34,711 bases of DNA. Origin: Verrucomicrobiota bacterium (GTDB lineage Bacteria; Verrucomicrobiota; Verrucomicrobiia; Limisphaerales; SXQI01). The notes under the pieces are model-generated. The model was not told where the DNA came from. It did no database searches and was given only the letters and a program-made list of their open reading frames with translations. The DNA lies in NCBI GenBank assembly GCA_008933045.1, contig WBXJ01000004.1:1-34711 (forward strand), read 5' to 3'. Below, in pieces: positions 1 to 7,874 of the stretch (position 1 is its first letter; each line of letters opens with the position of its first letter). The position numbers and the translations under genes are program-made.

Positions 1-483
1 ATCAAGCGTTCTTTAGGTCGTATGCGTCAGATCGAGAAGATGGAAGAAGACAAGTCCATCAACGATTACGTCAAGCAAGAGCAATCTGCCATCCGCCGCG
101 AGGCCGCACGTCTGCATAAAAATTTAGATGGTTTGCGGATTCTGGAAACCAATCCCGCTGTGATGTTCATTATCGACGTCAAGCGCGAACACAACGCCGT
201 GGCCGAAGCCCGTCGTTTGAAAATTCCCATTGTCGCGTTGGTTGATACCAACTGCGATCCTGATCTAGTTGATTACCCGATCCCGGGCAACGACGACGCG
301 ATCCGCTCAGTGCGATTGATTCTTTCCGTTGTCACGGGGGCGATCACCCAAGCTCGGGCCGAGTTCGAAGCCAAACATAGCCGCCGTAAGGAAGAGGCCG
401 CTAGCGTAGTGGAAGCCCCTGCCGTGGAAGCACCGGCTCTAGCTCCTGCAGCAGAAGCTGAAGTTGCACCCGCTCTGGTTTAA
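1..483 (+). CDS. rpsB: 30S ribosomal protein S2, 3' part (5' end outside window)
   Basis: The frame is open from base 1, so the start lies upstream of the window; the first Met at 22 is internal. The visible 160 residues carry C-terminal S2 features: the stretch where Asn-Pro-Ala-Val-Met-Phe-Ile-Ile-Asp leads into Glu-Ala-Arg-Arg-Leu, the Ile-Val-Ala-Leu-Val-Asp-Thr-Asn-Cys-Asp-Pro motif, and the Ile-Pro-Gly-Asn-Asp-Asp-Ala-Ile-Arg-Ser segment. S2 is a small-subunit ribosomal protein. The last roughly 35 residues form an Ala/Pro/Glu/Val-rich low-complexity tail beyond the conserved core, a common lineage-specific extension. tsf follows 106 bases downstream, the usual rpsB-tsf order, which supports both calls. 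Confidence 0.97.
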   Translation: MKRSLGRMRQIEKMEEDKSINDYVKQEQSAIRREAARLHKNLDGLRILETNPAVMFIIDVKREHNAVAEARRLKIPIVALVDTNCDPDLVDYPIPGNDDAIRSVRLILSVVTGAITQARAEFEAKHSRRKEEAASVVEAPAVEAPALAPAAEAEVAPALV

Positions 484-502
484 TTAAACCCATTTTCTGC
501 AC

Positions 503-534
503 AACGCCGAGGAGGTCAAAATCCTCCCGGCGTT
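503..534 (+). other. Strong rpsB-tsf intergenic hairpin
   Basis: The arms 503-509 plus 511-515 pair with 523-527 plus 528-534, giving 12 base pairs with one bulged A at 510 and a loop of seven bases (516-522). No T-tract follows directly; the only T-run is at 581-587, about 47 bases further on. It is therefore unlikely to be a simple intrinsic terminator. A role in attenuation, RNA processing or mRNA stability between rpsB and tsf is inferred, not shown. Confidence 0.6.
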
Positions 535-589
535 CCTGCTGAAATATGGATGACTTTGAAATTGATAATTCCCGAACCCATTTTTTTCT

Positions 590-1432
590 ATGGCCGATAT
601 TACTGCTGCTGCCGTTGGTAAACTCCGCGAGATGACCAATGCTGGTCTGATGGACTGCAAAAAAGCCCTTGTCGAAGCTCAAGGCGACTTGGAGGCAGCC
701 GTTGATATCCTGCGTAAAAAAGGGGTTGCAACAGCCGCCAAGAAATCCTCCCGCGATGCAAATGATGGGGTCATTTCCCAGTTTGTGCAGCCGGGGGCCC
801 GCGTGGGAGTCCTCGTGGAAATTAACTGCGAGACTGATTTTGTTGCCAAGAACGAGGCTTTCCGTGCCTTTGCCGACGAGATCGCAAAAATTCATTCCAC
901 CGAGCCAGCCGGCGATACCGAATCGCTGCGCGTCGCCGTCGTGGCCAAGATGGGTGAGAATGTCCGAATCTCGCGCCACCACCGCCTCGCCGTCACCGGC
1001 AACGGATTGATCGCCGCATATATCCACACGGGCGCCAAAGTCGGTGTGTTAGTCGAAGTCGGCGCTGGAAAAGAAGCCACCACCTTGCACGACGACTTCA
1101 AACAATTAGTCCGCGACATCACCCTACAGATCGCTGCAGCCAGCCCGACCTCAGTCTCTCGCGACCAAGTTGACCCGACGATCTTGGCTAAGGAAAGGGA
1201 AATTGCGCAAGATCAAGCCAAGGGCAAACCCGTTCAAGCCGTCCAGAAGATTGTCGAAGGCAAACTCGATAAATATTTTCAAGTGCACTGCTTAGTCGAT
1301 CAAGGCTTCGTCAAACGTTCCGGAGAAGTCACCGTGAGCGAGCACGTCAACAGCATCGCTAAACAATTAGGCGACGAGATCACGATCCGCCGTTTCATCC
1401 GCTTTCAAGTGGGCGAAACCTTCGCCGCCTGA
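590..1432 (+). CDS. tsf: Elongation factor Ts
   Basis: This 280-aa protein is the guanine-nucleotide exchange factor that recycles EF-Tu from GDP to GTP in the cytoplasm. The N-terminal UBA-like helical domain (residues about 1-45) has the family signature Leu-Arg-Glu-Met-Thr-x-Ala-Gly-Leu-Met-Asp-Cys-Lys-Lys-Ala-Leu. The core contains the Thr-Asp-Phe-Val-Ala motif (residues 82-86) that inserts against EF-Tu. Length is normal for bacterial EF-Ts. The ATG at 590 starts the conserved N-terminus directly. It has no Shine-Dalgarno sequence but is preceded by a run of seven T. It lies 106 bases after rpsB, with a stable hairpin in the gap. Confidence 0.97.
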   Translation: MADITAAAVGKLREMTNAGLMDCKKALVEAQGDLEAAVDILRKKGVATAAKKSSRDANDGVISQFVQPGARVGVLVEINCETDFVAKNEAFRAFADEIAKIHSTEPAGDTESLRVAVVAKMGENVRISRHHRLAVTGNGLIAAYIHTGAKVGVLVEVGAGKEATTLHDDFKQLVRDITLQIAAASPTSVSRDQVDPTILAKEREIAQDQAKGKPVQAVQKIVEGKLDKYFQVHCLVDQGFVKRSGEVTVSEHVNSIAKQLGDEITIRRFIRFQVGETFAA

Positions 1433-1489
1433 TCTGATCTCCACAAAACCATCCGCGCCGCCCCGTGGTCGAATGGATCCTGTTTTCCC

Positions 1490-1517
1490 TTGCACCAGGG
1501 CGATTTCTGGTTAGGCT
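1490..1517 (+). promoter_or_regulatory. Possible sigma70-type promoter for tRNA-Ala
   Basis: A TTGCAC box (1490-1495) and a weak TAGGCT box (1512-1517) are 16 bases apart, and the second box ends 15 bases before the tRNA. The match to consensus is only partial, so this is a candidate only. Confidence 0.28.
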
Positions 1518-1532
1518 GAACCTGCATCCATT

Positions 1533-1608
1533 GGGGTCGTAGCTCAGTTGGTAGAGCGTCTCGTTCGCAATGAGAAGGTCAGGGGTTCGACTCCCCTCGG
1601 CTCCACCA
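1533..1608 (+). tRNA. tRNA-Ala(CGC)
   Basis: The cloverleaf can be folded by eye: a 7-bp acceptor stem, D arm with AGTTGGTA loop, a 5-bp anticodon stem with loop TTCGCAA giving anticodon CGC (reads GCG, Ala), and a T arm with GTTCGA. The acceptor contains the G3-U70 wobble pair that is the alanine identity element. CCA is encoded at 1606-1608. It stands alone between tsf and the cytochrome gene. Confidence 0.97.
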
Positions 1609-1700
1609 ATTTTCTTGGCTGCGTTCTGGAATCGCTTTGCGAGATCACGTTTGAAGCTGGCACCTTTTCTGGTCGTCAGATATGATGTGAGCTCTGCACT

Positions 1701-4700
1701 ATGAGATTGTTGACGCCTTTTTTTACAACCCGTTTTCTTGGTTTCGTCGCGTTTTCTTGGGTCGGTTGCGCGATGGCGGCGGTCGATTTCACCAAGGATA
1801 TTCAGCCGATCTTTGTCGAGCACTGTTATGCCTGTCATGGCGAGAAGAAGCAGGAGGCGGGGTTCCGATTGGATCGCAAGGAGTCTTTTTTTAAAGGTGG
1901 GGAGTATGGGCCTGCTTTGGTGCTCGGGAAGAGCGCGGAGAGCTTATTGTTTCTGGCGGTCTCAGGTGCGACCGATCAAGTAGCACGGATGCCCAAGAAG
2001 AGTCCTGCGCTTTCCTCGGAAGAAATCGGGTTGCTCAAGGCTTGGATCGACGAAGGGGCACAATGGCCCGATCACGGTGTGGCCCAAGCCAAGTCGGCCA
2101 AGGATCATTGGGCATTCAAAGCTCCGGTCAAACCCGTCCCGCGAGCCGTGAAGGGTCAGAAGTGGGTGCGCGGTGATGTGGATCGATTCATTCTCAGCGA
2201 CTTAGAAAAAGAAGGGTTGAAGCCCTCTCCCGAAACGGATCGAGTCACTTTGCTCAGGCGTGTGTATCTGGACTTGATCGGTCTGCCGCCAACTCTGGAA
2301 CAGACCGATGCGTTTCTCGGGGATAAATCAGCGAATGCCTATCCAAAGGTGGTGGAGCAACTGCTCAAATCGCCGCACTACGGGGAGCGTTGGGCGCGGC
2401 ATTGGTTGGATGCGGCGCGGTATGCGGATTCCGACGGTTTTGAGAAAGATAAGCCTCGGTTCATCTGGGCGTATCGGGATTGGGTGGTCAATGCGCTGAA
2501 TCGGGATTTGCCTTACGACGCGTTCATTACCGAACAACTCGCTGGCGACCTCCTGCCTGGATCGACGGAGGATCAAAAGATCGCGACGGGGTTTTTGCGT
2601 AATTCGATGGTGAACGAGGAGGGCGGTGTGGATCCCGAGCAGTTTCGGACGGATGGTCTTTTCGATCGGATGGATGCTATCGGAAAATCTGTGCTGGGGA
2701 TAACGATTCAGTGCGCCCAGTGTCATACTCATAAGTTCGACCCGATATCGCAGGAGGAATATTATCGGCTCTTTGCTTTCCTGAATAACGATCATGAATC
2801 GAGCCGAGTTTATTATCCGCCGAGCTTGCAACAATCAGTTTCGGATCTCACGCGTCAAATGCGGGATTTAGAGGATGGCCTGCGCCATGTGACTCCGGAT
2901 TGGCAGGAGCGAATGAAGGGTTGGGAGGATTCAGTGAAGCAAGATCAGCCCGACTGGAAAGTGGCGAGAGCCTTTCATCAAGGCGAAAAAGGGGAACGCT
3001 TTTACGATTACGTCGATGGCTCAATTCGAGCCTCGAGTTACGCACCAACCTATTGGACGGCTGAATTCTGGGCGACCAACCATGCGGCAACCGTCGGTGC
3101 ATTCCGATTCGAGCAATTGAACGATCCCAACTTACCCTGCGGCGGCCCCGGCCGTTCGATCAAAGGAATGGCCGCTCTCAGTGAATTCCGTGCGGAGCTG
3201 GAAGACCTTTCCACGACGAATAAAATCAAGGTGAAGTTCGTTAACGCCACCGCCGATTTCTCGAACGCGGAGAAGCCGCTTGAGGCTGAGTTTGATGACA
3301 GGTCAGGAGGTAAGGCGCGGCCGTATGGCCCGATCCAATTTGCTATCGATGGAAAACCGTCAACGGCCTGGGGGATAGATGCCGGGCCGGGCCGTCGGAA
3401 CGTCCCTCGAAAAGCGGTTTTTGCTGCAGAGAAACCGATCACATTCACCAATGATTTTCGGGTGCGCTTCTTCCTCGAACAGAACCATGGAGGTTTTAAC
3501 TCAGACGATAATCAAAATCATAATTTGGGCCGATTTCGGATGAGCCACACCGCAGGTACCAATGCCGTCGCCGACCCGTTGCCGGCAACGGTGCGGGAGA
3601 TCTTAGCGATTGCCCCTGAACGCCGTTCCACCGCGCAGATTGCGGCGGTGTTCAGCTATTGGCGGACGACGGTGCCGAGTTTCAAAGAGACCAATGAGAA
3701 GATTGAAGCTCTTTGGAAAACTTGGCCGGAAGGCACCCCCACCATGACCCTCGCAATGCGGAAGGGCGCAATGCCGGGCGACGAAGCGCGGGCCACTCAT
3801 ATGTTTCGCCGTGGAGATTGGCTCAAACCTGGAAAAGAAGTGGCCTTCGGCACACCCGCATTTTTGCATCCCTTGCCTCCAGATGCAGATGGTTCGCGGT
3901 TGGCATTCGCTCGTTGGTTGACGGATAAGAAATCTCCCACCACGGCCCGCGTCGCGGTCAACCGGACATGGCAGCAACTGTTTGGCACTGGCCTGTTGGA
4001 GACGCCGGAAGATTTTGGAACTCAAAGCCCGCCTCCCTACCATCCGGAGCTGTTGGATTGGTTGGCCTGTCAATTGATGGAGGAGGGATGGAGTATGAAA
4101 TCCTTGCTGCGAACCCTCGTCACCTCAGCGACCTATCGACAGAGCAGTCGAGTCACGCCCGCGCTCTTGGCACGAGACCCTGCCAACCGATTGCTGGCTC
4201 GCGGATCACGGTTCCGTGTTGAAGGTGAAATCGTCCGTGATGTTGCGCTGGCAACCAGCGGCCTTCTCAATCCCGTGCTCGGTGGCCGAGGAGTTTACCC
4301 GCCCGCACCTGAGTTTCTCTTTCTTCCACCCGCCAGCTACGGGCCCAAGGTTTGGACGGAGGAAAAAGGTGCGGATCGTTATCGCCGCAGTCTTTACGTG
4401 TTCAAATTCCGTTCCATTCCGTACCCGGTCTTGATGAATTTTGATGCGCCAAACGGTGATTTTTCCTGCGTCAGACGTGGACGTTCAAACACCCCTCTCC
4501 AAGCATTAACGTCATTGAACGAAACGGTTTTCATGGAATGCGCCCAGCAACTCGCGATGCAAGTATTGACCCACGGTGGCAACACGGATGACGACCGTAT
4601 CACGTATGCCTTCCGGCGAGTTCTCAGTCGTCATCCCACCCCGTTCGAGAGAACCGAGCTCAAATCGTTGCTGCAACGACAGAGTCAACGAATTGCCGAG

Positions 4701-4844
4701 GGTTGGATCAATCCTGCGGAACTGGCCACGGGTAAGAACGAACCCGCAAAACTTCCACCCAACACAAATCCCACGCAACTCGCCGCCTACACCGTGGTGA
4801 GCCGAGCCTTGCTGAATTTGGACGAAGCAATCACCAAGGAGTAA
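1701..4844 (+). CDS. PSCyt1-DUF1549-DUF1553 exported cytochrome protein
   Basis: This 1047-aa protein is predicted to be exported and heme-binding. An N-terminal hydrophobic signal segment ends near residue 27. A Planctomycete-type cytochrome domain (PSCyt1) follows, with the heme motif Cys-Tyr-Ala-Cys-His at 42-46. DUF1549 spans about 155-365 and contains a second CxxCH, Cys-Ala-Gln-Cys-His (338-342), followed by the family's Thr-His-Lys-Phe-Asp-Pro-Ile. A beta-rich middle part (about 430-640) resembles the sugar-binding-like inserts seen in this family. DUF1553 covers about 725-1000. In PVC bacteria such proteins are nearly always paired with DUF1501, as here 22 bases downstream. Length is typical. 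The biochemical role is unknown; redox or polymer degradation has been proposed for the family. There is no clear ribosome binding site. Confidence 0.93.
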   Translation: MRLLTPFFTTRFLGFVAFSWVGCAMAAVDFTKDIQPIFVEHCYACHGEKKQEAGFRLDRKESFFKGGEYGPALVLGKSAESLLFLAVSGATDQVARMPKKSPALSSEEIGLLKAWIDEGAQWPDHGVAQAKSAKDHWAFKAPVKPVPRAVKGQKWVRGDVDRFILSDLEKEGLKPSPETDRVTLLRRVYLDLIGLPPTLEQTDAFLGDKSANAYPKVVEQLLKSPHYGERWARHWLDAARYADSDGFEKDKPRFIWAYRDWVVNALNRDLPYDAFITEQLAGDLLPGSTEDQKIATGFLRNSMVNEEGGVDPEQFRTDGLFDRMDAIGKSVLGITIQCAQCHTHKFDPISQEEYYRLFAFLNNDHESSRVYYPPSLQQSVSDLTRQMRDLEDGLRHVTPDWQERMKGWEDSVKQDQPDWKVARAFHQGEKGERFYDYVDGSIRASSYAPTYWTAEFWATNHAATVGAFRFEQLNDPNLPCGGPGRSIKGMAALSEFRAELEDLSTTNKIKVKFVNATADFSNAEKPLEAEFDDRSGGKARPYGPIQFAIDGKPSTAWGIDAGPGRRNVPRKAVFAAEKPITFTNDFRVRFFLEQNHGGFNSDDNQNHNLGRFRMSHTAGTNAVADPLPATVREILAIAPERRSTAQIAAVFSYWRTTVPSFKETNEKIEALWKTWPEGTPTMTLAMRKGAMPGDEARATHMFRRGDWLKPGKEVAFGTPAFLHPLPPDADGSRLAFARWLTDKKSPTTARVAVNRTWQQLFGTGLLETPEDFGTQSPPPYHPELLDWLACQLMEEGWSMKSLLRTLVTSATYRQSSRVTPALLARDPANRLLARGSRFRVEGEIVRDVALATSGLLNPVLGGRGVYPPAPEFLFLPPASYGPKVWTEEKGADRYRRSLYVFKFRSIPYPVLMNFDAPNGDFSCVRRGRSNTPLQALTSLNETVFMECAQQLAMQVLTHGGNTDDDRITYAFRRVLSRHPTPFERTELKSLLQRQSQRIAEGWINPAELATGKNEPAKLPPNTNPTQLAAYTVVSRALLNLDEAITKE

Positions 4845-4866
4845 TCTTACCTCGAAAGCGAATTCT

Positions 4867-6303
4867 ATGAATAAGTTTGAGCAACTTCTCCATCAACAAC
4901 GCCAGTTCACGACCCGCCGTTGGTTTTTCAAGGAGTGCGGTGTTGGTTTAGGCGCAATCGCCCTGCGTGGGTTGTTAGGCCAGAACTCGGCTCAGGCGGC
5001 GGCTCCTGCGGGATTGCATCCGCTTGCTCCCAAGAAAAGTCATTTCCCGGGTAAAGCAAAACGGGTCATCTACCTCTTTATGGCCGGTGCTCCGAGCCAT
5101 TTGGAACTCTTCGATTACAAACCACAGCTTGCAAAATTTAATGGGACATTGCCGCCCGAGGAATTGATCAAAGGTTATCGAGCGGCTTTTATCAATCCGA
5201 GTAGCACTCTTCTCGGCCCCAAATTTAAATTCGCGAAACATGGAAAATCGGGTGCTGAACTTTCCGAGGTTCTTCCCTATCTTGCGGAAGTCGCGGACGA
5301 TATTGCGATCGTCCGATCCATGCATACCGATGCGTTTAATCATGCTCCTGCTCAGATCATGATGAACACGGGTTCTCAACAATTTGGCCGCCCCAGCCTC
5401 GGTGCATGGACGACTTACGGGCTGGGTTCGGAAACACAAGATTTACCTTCCTACGTGGTTTTCAGCACCGGCGGCAAGGGAACCAGCGGCGGTGCCTCCA
5501 ACTGGGGTTCAGGATTCCTTCCCGCCTTCCATAACGGCACTCTATTCCGGACCGGTGGCGATCCCGTATTGTATCTTTCTAATCCCAAGGGTGTGGATGA
5601 TCCCATGCAAAAGGACACACTCGATACCATCAACCGTCTGAATTCGAAACGACTCGGAACGATTGGTGACCCCGAAATTGCCGCGCGGATCAATGCCTAC
5701 GAGATGGCTTACCGCATGCAACACGTCGCGCCAGAGGTCATGGATATTTCCAAGGAACCTCAGCATATCCGGGACATGTATGGTGCGGAACCCGGCAAAC
5801 CCACCTTTGCAAACTCCTGCCTTCTCGCTCGGCGTTTGATCGAAAAAGGAGTGCGCTTTGTTCAGATATTCCATGAGTCTTGGGATCAACACGGCAGCCT
5901 GAAAAAAGATTTAAAGCACAATTGTGAGGTTACAGATAAAGCAAGCGCGGCCTTGGTCAAAGACCTCAAGCAACGCGGATTGCTTGAGGATACGATCGTC
6001 ATCTGGGGTGGCGAATTTGGGCGCACCCCCATGGTGCAGGGAGGGGATGATGGGCGAGATCATCACCCGAATTGTTTTTCCATGTGGATGGCGGGCGGAG
6101 GCATCAAGCCAGGCCTAACCTTGGGTGCGTCAGATGATTTTGGATTTAATGCTACCGTGGACAAAGTCCATGTGCATGACCTCCATGCCACCCTTCTTCA
6201 TTTGCTCGGCTTTGATCACACCAAGCTAACGCACCGGTTCCAAGGCCGAGATTTTCGACTGACGGATGTCAGTGGGGAAGTTGTGACAAAACTCCTCGCC
6301 TAA
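4867..6303 (+). CDS. DUF1501 protein, Tat-exported, sulfatase/phosphatase-like fold
   Basis: This 478-aa protein belongs to DUF1501, a family related to the alkaline-phosphatase/sulfatase superfamily with unknown substrate. The N-terminus carries a twin-arginine signal: Arg-Arg-Trp-Phe-Phe-Lys (17-22), then a hydrophobic stretch and Ala-rich cleavage region near 45. Family landmarks are Asn-His-Ala-Pro-Ala-Gln-Ile-Met-Met-Asn-Thr-Gly near 158-170, the Gly-Gly-Glu-Phe-Gly-Arg-Thr-Pro motif near 380, an Asp-His-His-Pro segment soon after, and the C-terminal His-Asp-Leu-His-Ala-Thr-Leu-Leu-His. It follows the DUF1549/DUF1553 gene by 22 bases and is probably cotranscribed with it. Tat export suggests folding, perhaps with cofactor, before transport. 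Confidence 0.93.
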   Translation: MNKFEQLLHQQRQFTTRRWFFKECGVGLGAIALRGLLGQNSAQAAAPAGLHPLAPKKSHFPGKAKRVIYLFMAGAPSHLELFDYKPQLAKFNGTLPPEELIKGYRAAFINPSSTLLGPKFKFAKHGKSGAELSEVLPYLAEVADDIAIVRSMHTDAFNHAPAQIMMNTGSQQFGRPSLGAWTTYGLGSETQDLPSYVVFSTGGKGTSGGASNWGSGFLPAFHNGTLFRTGGDPVLYLSNPKGVDDPMQKDTLDTINRLNSKRLGTIGDPEIAARINAYEMAYRMQHVAPEVMDISKEPQHIRDMYGAEPGKPTFANSCLLARRLIEKGVRFVQIFHESWDQHGSLKKDLKHNCEVTDKASAALVKDLKQRGLLEDTIVIWGGEFGRTPMVQGGDDGRDHHPNCFSMWMAGGGIKPGLTLGASDDFGFNATVDKVHVHDLHATLLHLLGFDHTKLTHRFQGRDFRLTDVSGEVVTKLLA

Positions 6304-6322
6304 ACTTCGGCATCGTGCGGGT

Positions 6323-7195
6323 ATGGAACCAGAATCCAGCAAAAGCCCGCAAGTGCTGACAATCCATGATCAACCGGAAGCACCCTCGGGAATGGCGCCT
6401 TGGACGTGGTCGGAGCTTTTTCCGGACGCGGATTATCGTTTCAATTTTCAATTTAAACGCGGCCTCATTTCGTCGTTTTACCAGCCGAGCGCACGCGGAT
6501 CACTCGCACTCCGCGAGCGCGCACGATTGCTGACCCACCATCGCGCCGATTGTCTCGCCTGGCTTCCTTCGAGCGAGGGAGCTATTGCTGATGCCCATCA
6601 GGTATTTGCCGACCTTGGGCTTGTCCCAAACCCGAATGCTTCCAACCCAACGGAATCGCTGCTCGCCCTTGGACAATCTCTGGAGGCAGATCTAATTCTG
6701 CTCCAGATCACGGAGAACCAGCCCGTGGTCATCGCAGGTGTCGCCTGTTTTCCTACAGGTTGGAGCTTACCCGCTAAACTGGGACGGTCACTCTTGGGAG
6801 TTCACCATGAGGTCCCGGAGTTGAATGAGGAACTCGGATCGAGGATCCATCGGTTCCTCAGTGGTTTGAAACCGGAAACCTCCTGGGAACGGGCTAACTG
6901 GGGACTTGCTGCGACTTCGCAACTCAATCTTAACCCTTCGACATTTTTCCCACGGTTGACCGCCGAGACTCCACTTGAGGAAATTTATGTTCGAGTCGAA
7001 ACGCAATCCTTGACCCTACTTCCGACGAGCGCGGCCATTCTTTTTGGCATCCGAATCCACCTCACCCCATTGCTGAGTCTCTGGAGCCACTCGGAACTTC
7101 GACAACGAATCCAACGCGCTCTGCGAACCCTGCCACCCGCGTTGGCCGATTACAAAGGCCTAACCTCCATCAGGGCAAAGTTGATCGAATACTAA
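6323..7195 (+). CDS. DUF3445 family, heme-dependent oxidative N-demethylase-like
   Basis: This 290-aa protein, apparently cytoplasmic, resembles DUF3445, the PAS-fold heme enzymes that oxidatively remove methyl groups from amines. Recognisable blocks are a substrate/heme pocket region with Ala-Cys-Phe-Pro-Thr-Gly-Trp and Lys-Leu-Gly-Arg-Ser-Leu near 140-155, His-His-Glu-Val-Pro shortly after, Arg-Ala-Asn-Trp-Gly near 195, and the C-terminal Val-Arg-Val-Glu-Thr-Gln-Ser-Leu-x-x-Leu-Pro near 225. It has no signal peptide. It starts 19 bases after the DUF1501 gene in the same direction, so may be transcribed with the cytochrome pair, although a functional link is unproven. The family assignment is by motif memory; the true substrate is unknown. 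Confidence 0.75.
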   Translation: MEPESSKSPQVLTIHDQPEAPSGMAPWTWSELFPDADYRFNFQFKRGLISSFYQPSARGSLALRERARLLTHHRADCLAWLPSSEGAIADAHQVFADLGLVPNPNASNPTESLLALGQSLEADLILLQITENQPVVIAGVACFPTGWSLPAKLGRSLLGVHHEVPELNEELGSRIHRFLSGLKPETSWERANWGLAATSQLNLNPSTFFPRLTAETPLEEIYVRVETQSLTLLPTSAAILFGIRIHLTPLLSLWSHSELRQRIQRALRTLPPALADYKGLTSIRAKLIEY

Positions 7196-7220
7196 TCATG
7201 CACCGGCGAGTATCGAACGA

Positions 7221-7874
7221 TCATTCGCTCTGCCAAGTTTCCACAGGAAACTCGAGACTGCGCCAACAATACCACGCGGCGATACTGGCGTAGGGAGCCC
7301 ACGGAGCGGCGATCTGATGGGCTTGCTTCTTATCGGGGGCTTCCTTCAATCGGTAGATATTGCGTAGAGCATTGCGTATGCCCAAATCCTCAAACGGAAA
7401 CACGTTGGGTCGATTGAGGGAGAAGATCAGAAACATTTGGGCGGTCCAGACTCCGATGCCCTTGACCTGAGTCAACTCCTTGATGACCTCATCATCGTTA
7501 AGTCGGTGCAGTTGGGCTAATCGCACGGTGCCAGCAACCACTTTCTCGGTGAGATCGCCGAGATACCGACGCTTCTGGGGGGAAAGTCCAGCGGCCTGCA
7601 TTTGTTCCTCGCTGAGTGCCGCGACGATCGCCGGCTCCATTCCATCCGGAGCGATGGTTTCGATAAGCCGACGATGGATCGAATCCGCAGCCTTGGTTGA
7701 AATCTGTTGGGAGATAATCGATTTAACCAACGTGGCGTACCGCTGACGATGGCGAGGGAGTTGGCAGGGACCCACCTTCTCGATCACGCGACGAAGCACT
7801 GGGTCAGCGGTCTTCAAATGGGCCACAGCATCGACCAACCAAGGAGGTGCGGCATCGTTGGTGATCGATTTCAT
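7221..7874 (-). CDS. DNA-3-methyladenine glycosylase II family (HhH-GPD)
   Basis: This 217-aa protein is a helix-hairpin-helix base-excision repair glycosylase, predicted to remove alkylated purines from DNA. The HhH motif is Leu-Thr-Gln-Val-Lys-Gly-Ile-Gly-Val-Trp-Thr-Ala (about 134-145). The catalytic aspartate is in Phe-Pro-Phe-Glu-Asp-Leu-Gly-Ile-Arg (Asp163), the position used in AlkA-like enzymes. An earlier Ile-Ile-Ser-Gln-Gln-Ile-Ser segment (53-59) also fits the family. There is no Fe-S cluster cysteine set after the domain, arguing against an endonuclease III or MutY type. It is shorter than E. coli AlkA because it lacks the N-terminal domain. Its ATG overlaps the hflX stop (ATGA), so it is translationally coupled to hflX. 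Confidence 0.88.
   Translation of the reverse strand: MKSITNDAAPPWLVDAVAHLKTADPVLRRVIEKVGPCQLPRHRQRYATLVKSIISQQISTKAADSIHRRLIETIAPDGMEPAIVAALSEEQMQAAGLSPQKRRYLGDLTEKVVAGTVRLAQLHRLNDDEVIKELTQVKGIGVWTAQMFLIFSLNRPNVFPFEDLGIRNALRNIYRLKEAPDKKQAHQIAAPWAPYASIAAWYCWRSLEFPVETWQSE

Noticed and set aside
1395..1838. 147-aa minus-strand open frame across tRNA-Ala
   Set aside because: It is the antisense of tRNA-Ala, giving the well-known spurious Gly-Ser-Arg-Thr-Pro-Asp-Leu peptide, and it overlaps the cytochrome gene start.
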